Source: Erodium maritimum
Taxonomy: Eukaryota > Streptophyta > Magnoliopsida > Geraniales > Geraniaceae
NCBI GenBank assembly: GCA_963921825.1
Contig: OY997596.1
Span: 16,559,001 to 16,623,000, forward strand
Direction: 5' to 3'
Length of the DNA stretch: 64,000 nucleotides
The notes under the pieces were generated by a model. That model worked only from the letters and a program-made list of their open reading frames with translations. It was not told where the DNA came from and searched no databases. Positions within the stretch are counted from its first letter, which is position 1, and every line of letters begins with the position of its first letter. The position numbers were made by a program, and so were the translations under genes. Shown here piece after piece: positions 57,207 to 64,000 of this stretch.

Positions 57207-58245
57207 AAGATATTGTCACTTAAGTGTCTAATCATTCATGTACCCAACAATTTTTTGTTCGGACCTTTACTCGTTATTAAAAAGAATTGTTGGAAATAAT
57301 GATTTTAAAGACTTATATTGTGACCCCCTAATCTTGTAGGTAGTGCCTACAAATGTGACTTATGACATGGTTATATTTGTTTTGTATTTCCCGCAGTTTT
57401 TCTATAGATTGGACTCTTGATCATGAAAAATCGCTCCCCTCTTAAACCTTCTAGGTATTGTTTAGTAAGTACCATAGTTCTATACGTGACCGGACACAAA
57501 TCAAGTTAGCATTTGTTTAAACTTCGAAGAGCAACCGATCGCCGTCGATACCTACCGAACAAGTTGCTTTCAAGTCAATATGCTAAAATGTGTCGCCACA
57601 AGTTGATGCTTCAAAAGCTATAAATTTTTCTGTACTCAATCTTGATATATTGTGTCTAATTCCTACCAGCAGTACAAATGGAGAAACTAAATAGCATGTT
57701 GATGAATCTTGCCCAAAATTGAGCCTCCTTCCTTCCCGGTCTTTTGATAGACACCAAGATGGTAAAAATGAGTGATTGTGTGTTTTGAGCATTTTATTTG
57801 GCTTATTTTAAACGGAAAGAGTTCACCAGATACATCAAGTGTTCTTATTGTAAACACTGTTTGTATTGAAACCCATAGCATACATAATAGATAACTGATA
57901 CCCAAACTACTAAATTGACAAGGTACTTATTGTCATTACAAAACATGATAAGACCTAAATAAGACAATCACGTGTCAAAGATAATATAAATATGAAATAT
58001 TCATATTCACATGATGAAATACAAGGGCCTATGTCCTACAATAACATTGCCTCCAAATGTCCATCTATATGGGATTATACATTTCATTTGATATGAAATA
58101 ATTTGTTGAAAAAGGTAAAACCTGGCCTTTCATTAACAATCAGGATACATAAGGTTTTCTTAATTATACAAATCGGATAAACAAATGTGTAAAGAACATG
58201 AAATCTACAATTTGAGTCAGAATTATAAAAAGAAAAGGGGACCAG
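57207..58245. other. Intergenic between LINE E and the PIRL gene
   Basis: AT-rich without coding signal. The part nearest 58245 may include the PIRL 3' UTR. Confidence 0.5.
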
Positions 58246-58437
58246 CCTGTTGATGTTGATGAGCAGGATTGACAGGTTGGGCAGTGGGATCTATTCTTCT
58301 CTTCTGACCCGCTTGATGCTTGGAGTCCTGCAACAAAAGCACATGATCAGTCTCATTGATATCCTATCGGTTTTCTTCAGCAAATAATAGGCAACTTACT
58401 AACCCAACAGAATGATTATGTTACATTCCTTGTAAAA

Positions 58438-60372
58438 TCAGGGTTTTACATAGTCCACGCCACTGCGCCTTCTCTTGTTAGATCTCGAAAAGAAACATAT
58501 ATGTGCCCAAGTTTTCTTCTGCTTCACCGGTGCTGCTGCTTTGACATCTTTCTTCATAACCAGCTCATTCATATATTCGACAACAGCCTGGTGGACACCA
58601 AGAAGACAGATTTATCCATGGATTAGAAAAAAAAAGGATTTTTTTGCTAATATTAAATCAAGAAGCAAGTAAAGAGAGGTTACCTGAGCACCCTTGTCAG
58701 CTATATGTCTTGGTGGTACTTCTAGGGGATTCTCTTCCACTCTTAGAACTCTTAACTGAGTTAACATTCTGAAAGAGTCTGGGAGGACCCTTATCTGGTT
58801 GTTACTTATGTCCAACTCTTGGAGCATCTCCAGGTTCCCAATTGACCTAGGCAGAGATCGCATATCAGCAAAATTGTTTCCCAAGTTCAATTTGACAAGT
58901 GTGGTAGCAAAACACAGGCTCTCAGGCACCGACTCAAGCTCATTGAAGCTCACATCAAGCTCTCTCAGGCTGGAGAGAGATGACATGGTTGTAGGCAACT
59001 GCTTGATGTTATTGTAGCGCACTGACAGAACTTCCAAGGTTCCTATCTTCCCCACAGCTTCTGGAAGAGCTTTGAGCCTGTTATAATCCACACGGAGTTC
59101 CTTCAGAGACTGACACTGACCAATTGTGTGTGGGATTTCTTCAATATCATTTGTCTCCAAATTCAATTTCTTCAAACTCATGAGAGAGGCTATTGACTCG
59201 GGAATCAAAGACAGCCTATTCGAGCTGACGTCAAGCTCCTCAAGTCGTACCAATTTGCCGATAGTAGTTGGCAAAGCCGCTAACTGGTTACCCCTCAAGT
59301 CCAGAAAAACCAGGCTGAGGAGATCTCCAATAGATTCTGGGATCTCAGCAAGTCTGTTCGAATGTAGATCCAACTTTGTTAGTGAAAAAAGCCCTCCAAT
59401 AGTGGTTGGTAGGGCCACAATGCGATTCTCGGATAAATCAAGGGAACCCAAGCTTGATAATTTCCCAATTGAATCAGGTAGCCACTCGATTTGATCCATT
59501 AACTTGCCCTGGAGATTCAAATCCTTAGTGCCTTTCTTCTTTGATACTTCGATCAAGCTAGCCAGCTTTATTAAACTTAACTTGTCACCATCTTGCCCTG
59601 CTTAGACACAAAAAGGATTAGCCACTTCACTATAATTCATTCTAGAGGAACATATTCGATTCCAGGCATTCTTCAATGATATATATATATATACAACGAG
59701 AATTCACATCAACAGCATAAGCAAAAACCCAAACAAGTAGTAGAATCAATACTAACCTGAAGCAGTTGCAGGTTTCAGAGTTGAATCCAGTATCAGGGGC
59801 TTGGAAGATAGACCATGTCCAGCTCCAATTCCATCAGTGTAGAATGATGACTTGCTCTTCTTGACATAACTGTCATCTCTGCTGAAAAATTGACCGTTCT
59901 TCTCAGGGGCTTTCTCGGAGAGGTACAAGCTCGATGAGGAAGAAGTGGAGGCCGGAGTAGAAGCCTTGTTCAGCGAACTGACATGAACAGTAGACACAGA
60001 ACCATTGGAGTATTTGGGATTCTGGGAATTGGAAGAGACGCAATTGGAGGCTCTCTGGATAAATTCGTCAAAGAGAGCGTGTGCGTTCTCGAGATCGAGC
60101 AACCTCATGGCCTCTAGCTTCTGTTCCTTGCTCTGGAAGTACACCAAGTTCCTCTGCATCTCCTGCAACACGTTGAACAGCTCCTCCGGCACCGCCGAGG
60201 CCTTGTTCTGCCTGGCTATGGCCTCCAGCCTCGCCTGGTCCTCCTTCTCCACATTCTGGATCAACGCCATCGCCGCCTCCACCTCGTCGACCCCAGGCCT
60301 CTCCGGCAAAGATCTGTGAATCCTCATGATCTCCTCCACCACTTGGTCCACTGATTGCGCCGTTGATTCCAT
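58438..60372 (-). CDS. Plant intracellular Ras-group-related LRR protein (PIRL4/PIRL5-like)
   Basis: Three exons: 60372-59757, 59597-58684, 58587-58438. Together they encode 559 residues with consistent frame (616 + 914 + 150 bases) and GT-AG introns of 159 and 96 bp. The start is the ATG at 60372 (MESTAQSVDQVVEEIMRIHRSLPERPG); codons above it lack another in-frame ATG. Residues 1-115 are helical and charged (QARLEAIARQNKASAVPEEL), 120-205 are Ser-rich. From about 244 to 498 lie eleven 23-residue leucine-rich repeats of the LPxxIGxLxxLxxLDLxxNxL type. A short basic tail follows (KKTWAHICFFSRSNKRRR). There is no signal peptide or membrane segment, so it is cytosolic or nuclear. PIRLs are plant relatives of animal Ras-binding LRR proteins; some Arabidopsis members act in gametophyte development. 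Binding partner unknown. The gene is intact. Confidence 0.93.
58684..59597 (-). other. PIRL exon 2, LRR array
   Basis: This single exon holds all eleven repeats. Acceptor TGTCTAAGCAG (59608-59598) and donor CAG|GTAACC (58684/58683). Repeats 1-8 and 10-11 keep the canonical Leu, Pro and Asn positions. Repeat 9 has two extra residues (NNFADM). Confidence 0.9.
59682..59696. repeat. AT dinucleotide microsatellite in PIRL intron 1
   Basis: Short ATATATATATATAT run within the 159-bp first intron, minus-strand gene. Confidence 0.7.
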
Positions 60373-61005
60373 GATTGCACCCACCGGAGCTTCTGATTCA
60401 GAGTCCAGAAGACGAAAACACCGGAATCAGAAAAAATCCAAATCAAACAGTAGCTTCACGAATCGAAATTTTCCGTTTTTAGAAGCAATGCAATAAACCC
60501 AGAAAGAGAAAAAGGAAAGTAAGAACTACGAAGCCCCCATCTGCTTCCACGAGTTTCCAGAACCGCCATAACCAAAAATATAAATAAAGCAATAAATTAA
60601 GGATCAGCCGAAGCACCACTACAAAACAATGGGTGTATAATCAAAAAAATAGAAACCCACATAATCACTACGGTACTAGAGAGGCAACAAAAACGAGAGC
60701 TCTTCCATTTTTCCTGCCTCGCTTTCCGATGGAAAAATGTAATATTCTCTGGAACCAAACAAAAACCTTAAATGAAAAAGAAAAAATCGAACCCACCCTT
60801 TGACAGGAACAACAAGAACAAGAGGAATCGAGCTTTGCCGAGTAAGAGAGCGACTGGCTAAAGCAACAAGAAGCCGAAAAGTTCAGTTCGACGGAGAAAC
60901 AAAGATGAAGCTCAAACGGCGTCGTCTCTCGAGTCCGGCTCTCCTCATCCTCTCTCTGTCTTCTCTTCCTTTGTCTGATTTCTACTGTTTTTATATTTTC
61001 CTCTT
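60373..61005 (-). promoter_or_regulatory. PIRL 5' UTR and core promoter
   Basis: On the minus strand a TATA-like AATATAAAAACAG lies at about 60999-60987, followed by GA-rich leader sequence (60975-60900). That places transcription start near 60960. The leader is about 590 bp, long enough to contain an intron, but no single donor-acceptor pair is convincing. An upstream ATG is present near 60951. Confidence 0.45.
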
Positions 61006-61685
61006 CGGCGTAAATATTATTTTATAATAATTGGTAATAAATATGTAAAGAAAAAATAGAGTAATAAATCCACACCGTATGGACTAAAATACCCTCCCAC
61101 TTAAAAGACTTCAAGGGCAAAGGCAACGCATTAAAAGTAATCACGATGGGACCCACCATTTATTTTAAGAATTAACTTATTTCATGGTGGGGCCCACCAC
61201 AATAAATGGACCCACCCCACCATCACTCTATTGTCTCTTTGTCTCTCCTCTCCAGTTAGAAGGGTATTTGGGTCAAACACATAAACATCGGGCGGATTTA
61301 ACATTTCAAAGGCGTGGATTTATCATCATCGGACGAGGAGTAGACAAGATTAATTTGTTTATTTTTTACAAAAATATTGCGAAATTGAGAACAGCCGATC
61401 GGGGCCATCAAGAGATGTGCTCAGACTGGACGTTGTCTCATACCGGATATTTTTTGAATTGCTATATATGCCCCTAGTCTCTTCCTCGAATTACCATATG
61501 TGCCACTTAAAACTGTGTAGCTGTACGCAGCTCAGCGCCACCGGTTTTAGGACCGTTTGCTGAATACTCAAACTAATTATTTGGATAATAGTTTTTGGAT
61601 TAACAACCCATTCTGGTTTACCACGTGCTTCTATGCGAAAAGCATGTGCTAGTGCAACACATGTCTTTTGTAAGCAAAAGGGATA
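61006..61685. other. Upstream intergenic of PIRL, no gene
   Basis: AT-rich. Contains an imperfect inverted pair GGGACCCACCATTTAT / ATAAATGGACCCACCCC-like near 61149-61220, but nothing coding. Confidence 0.45.
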
Positions 61686-61694
61686 TTTTATTAA
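61686..61694. repeat. 9-bp target duplication, left (TTTTATTAA)
   Basis: Exact match to 62941-62949; nine bases is the Mutator-superfamily size. Confidence 0.75.
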
Positions 61695-61845
61695 AGGAAA
61701 ATTTAAATTTAATACTCTGTCAAACATTTATTTACAATATAGTACCCTAACTTGTTTTTTTTTGCAATATAATACTCTGACAAACATTTATTTTCAATTT
61801 TGTACCTAAAGTAAACATTTGTTTTCAGTTTGCTACCTAGTGTTA
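61695..61845. repeat. Left TIR of the MULE
   Basis: About 150 bp inverted relative to roughly 62790-62940, imperfect. It contains two copies of an internal 35-40 bp motif built on ACAAACATTTATTT and AATATARTAC. Confidence 0.75.
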
Positions 61846-61846
61846 A

Positions 61847-61872
61847 TTTTCCGTCCATTTTTGGACGGAAAA
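61847..61872. repeat. 11-bp stem hairpin at the TIR inner edge
   Basis: TTTTCCGTCCA pairs with TGGACGGAAAA across a TTTT loop. Compare positions 1-21. Confidence 0.7.
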
Positions 61873-62789
61873 GGATCATGTGCACAACACATGACCTTGT
61901 ATTTCTACAAAATACCAAGAATACCCTTTAACCCTAATTATTTATCCTCTTTTTTGAACATTATCATTCTCTCTCTCTCATTTCCTCATTATGCTTCGCC
62001 CCTCTCTTGCAACAATTCTTCTGCCACCATGGTTCTGGGCAATTGTCACGAAAAGGTGGAGAAGCAAGTTGAGGAAGGAGCGGCGTGACTCAGACATGCG
62101 GCGACAGTGGGGAAGGCCTGGGCGACCACCACCAGAGAGCATCGTGCATCAGATCTGCTCCTCCGCCTCGGAACTCGGCCTTGAAGGATGAGGAACGGGC
62201 TCGACGCCTCTCTGCAGCCTTGCTTCTTTCTATTTCCCTTTTCAAAAATTGTGAGTCAAGCTAATGCAAACCATGAGACTTTTGCCCCAATTTTATGCCC
62301 TCACCAGAGCATCAGATCCATGCGCCTCTTGTCCCATTTTAGTTTGCAGAAAGTTTTGACATTGGGTCAATGAGTTCAACGGAAAAAAAAGACCAAAAGG
62401 GAAGGTTCTGTGAATAGAGATTTGGGTGATCAATTTTTTAAGGGAAAATGGTGAGATTGAGTTTGAGAAATTGAGTTTGAAGAACAGAAACAAAAAAATA
62501 TGAAAATTAAATAAAGAAAGAAAATCAAAAGAATTTTTTTTGAAGATAACACTTTTTTTCAATATAAAAACATATTTTTATAAAAATAAAAACTGATTTT
62601 TTAAAAATAAAATCATATTTTTTAAAACTAAAAATTGATTTTAGAAATAAATAAAAGAATTTTAAAATAAATAATAATAAAGAATTTAAAAACTGAAATT
62701 TTTTTTAAAAGATTTTTTTTTAAAGATTTTTTTTAAAATCCAATGGCATGTGTTGAAAATTTGATTGTTATTGAGGGGCATTTTGGACA

Positions 62790-62940
62790 TTTTACACTTT
62801 TGGTTGGGAAGTTAACAGAAAAGTAACGTTGGGTACCAAACTGAAAATAAATGTTTACCAGGGTATTATATTGCAAAAAACAGATTAGGATATTATATTG
62901 CAAATAAATGTTTACTAGGGTATTAAATTGAAATTTCCCC
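62790..62940. repeat. Right TIR of the MULE
   Basis: Partner of 61695-61845, with two to three repeats of GGGTATTATATTGCAAA and TAAATGTTTACYAGGG. Confidence 0.75.
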
Positions 62941-62949
62941 TTTTATTAA

Positions 62950-63056
62950 TGATCCGACTAAACGGTATATTAGAGTACGACATGATTTTCGGACCATTGA
63001 AGAAGAGGAATAGAACGAGTTATTCTGGCTAATCAATAGACGGTCTTTTTCGTAGT
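62950..63056. other. Short spacer between MULE and LINE F
   Basis: No feature recognised. Confidence 0.4.
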
Positions 63057-64000
63057 TTTTTGATAAAGTCATGAGAAACTCTCTTGTTTTGAGTCAACAT
63101 TTGGCGTGCCCACTGGTAAAACCGGCAGGGAACCAGCCTGGATCATGTGTAATAAGACTTGAGCATCCGACGGGAGACATATCGGTCCAGTGCCTAAGGA
63201 GTGGATGTTTTGAAGGGTTGTTGCAATGGCGTAGGCATCCACCACTATGGGCGGCCAGGTTCCCTGAATAATCTCGTTAATTGTGAAAGTTACTACTCGG
63301 AATCCGATGTTCTGGTGATAAGACCCCACCCGGCTTGATTAATGTCCTGAAAAATAACCCCATCAACATTAAAGGTTAGGGTACCAACTGGGGGTATCCA
63401 TCGGGAAGGCCACCGAGGGATGGAGATATGTGGGCATCGAGTGTCCGAGTAGGCTTCCCGCTAAGCTCGTAGAGTGGCCGATATAGTCGATACGATAGTA
63501 AGAGCTGTTGGGGTTGCCTCTTTCCAAACCAGGGCATTCTGAGCCTTCTAGATTTCCCAAAGAAGACTACGAATTTCTGCCATGCACGACGAGGAGATAC
63601 TAGAGAAGACTGAGAGCCACCAAGTTTTAAAGTCCATAATCGGAGTACCCAGTTGAACCCCGCCAAATTCCCTTCAACAAGTTTTAGTGAATCCACACGA
63701 GATAAATAGGTGGCTTACCGATTTCGGAGCTTGACCACAAATGGCGCATGTCGGATCCATAGGGACATAGCAGCGACTGAGATTTATTACCACTTGGAGG
63801 GTGTCTGATAGACATCTCCATAAGAATACCTTATATCGAGGTAAGGCCGGTATCTCCCAGATAGAGGCCCGGAGAACCGCATTCGCTTAGTGATTTGCTT
63901 GATGCCTCAATTGTGCTAGCGCTTTATACCCGGCTTTGGAAGAATAGTTACCCTATCTATCCGTCATCTAGTACCATTAATCTTCCCCCCTCCCCTCCGA
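63057..64000 (-). mobile_element. LINE F, 3' fragment running off the window
   Basis: Minus strand: a degraded zf-RVT region (about 63960-63370; cysteine-containing TCAAATCGC-rich and WKVWW-like debris) then an RNase H-like piece (63329-63069; VDAYAIATTLQNIHSLG, LPSDAQVLLHMIQAGSLP). It lies close to a 3' end with a short A-run (T-run 63055-63060 on plus). Frames are broken. The order matches LINE B, so it is probably a relative. Confidence 0.5.

Larger units (their letters stand above)
61695..62940. mobile_element. Mutator-like (MULE) non-autonomous element with long TIRs
   Basis: The element is 1246 bp. The left end starts AGGAAAATTTAAATTTAATAC and the right end, inverted, GGGGAAATTTCAATTTAATAC. 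Similarity continues inward for about 150 bases through the pattern ATACYCT, AAACATTTATTT, GCAATATAATA, AACATTTATTTTCA. A 9-bp duplication flanks it. The interior has a GC-richer stretch (62020-62230) with short open frames and an ATG (MVLGNCHEKVEKQVEEGAA), then an AT-rich degenerate repeat (62540-62740). There is no transposase, so it needs an autonomous relative. The GC-richer core could be captured host DNA (Pack-MULE), unproven. Confidence 0.8.

Noticed and set aside
58246-58329. Possible fourth PIRL exon (acceptor TTTTGTTGCAG at about 58329)
   Set aside because: Exon 3 ends with a proper stop and a normal family C-terminus; if spliced this segment would be 3' UTR. Not enough evidence.

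Overview
This window looks like nuclear DNA of a flowering plant, most likely a eudicot. It holds one recognisable host gene, with spliceosomal introns and a plant-only protein architecture (a plant intracellular Ras-group-related LRR protein, PIRL). Nearly everything else is plant transposable elements: L1-type LINEs, Copia and Ty3/Gypsy chromovirus retrotransposons, a BED/DUF659/dimerisation-domain hAT transposon and long-TIR Mutator-like elements. No bacterial, organellar or viral gene set is present.

Layout. 1-1210: a Mutator-like non-coding element cut by the window edge. 3230-9923 (minus): a LINE, full length except for an internal deletion, between perfect 15-bp target duplications. 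10779-12150 (minus): a 5'-truncated LINE end. 13158-41438: a hAT transposon with an exact 8-bp target duplication, split by three separate insertions. These are Copia A in intron 1 (13795-18207), Copia B in the BED-finger exon (18849-23932), and a solo Gypsy LTR G1 in the DUF659/C-terminal exon (24942-39685). G1 is itself split by a complete Tekay/Del-like chromovirus, G2 (26189-37780), with an intact 1604-codon gag-pol and almost identical 3-kb LTRs. 41447-57206: LINE remnants carrying a gag-only LTR element (44365-46304) and a second solo LTR of the G1/G2 superfamily, G3 (50022-54278), which holds its own retroposon. 58438-60372 (minus): the intact PIRL gene. 61695-62940: a second Mutator-like element with a 9-bp duplication. 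63057-64000: a LINE tail running off the window.

The elements do not form a pathway; they form a stratigraphy. Target duplications at every junction give an order: hAT, then Copia A, Copia B and G1, then G1 collapsing to a solo LTR, then G2 very recently. G2 is the only element that looks able to make its own proteins. The LINEs, Copias, hAT and gag-only element carry stops and frameshifts, many explained by single C-to-T or G-to-A changes.

I found no new multi-gene system. The most original signals are structural. Minisatellites inside the TGTCACGC-family LTRs form short hairpins whose stems covary between units. A matching covarying hairpin lies inside the Mutator-like TIR. The hAT intron repeats its own branch-site-plus-acceptor unit. 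The gag-only element has a 20-bp perfect palindrome at the LTR tip.
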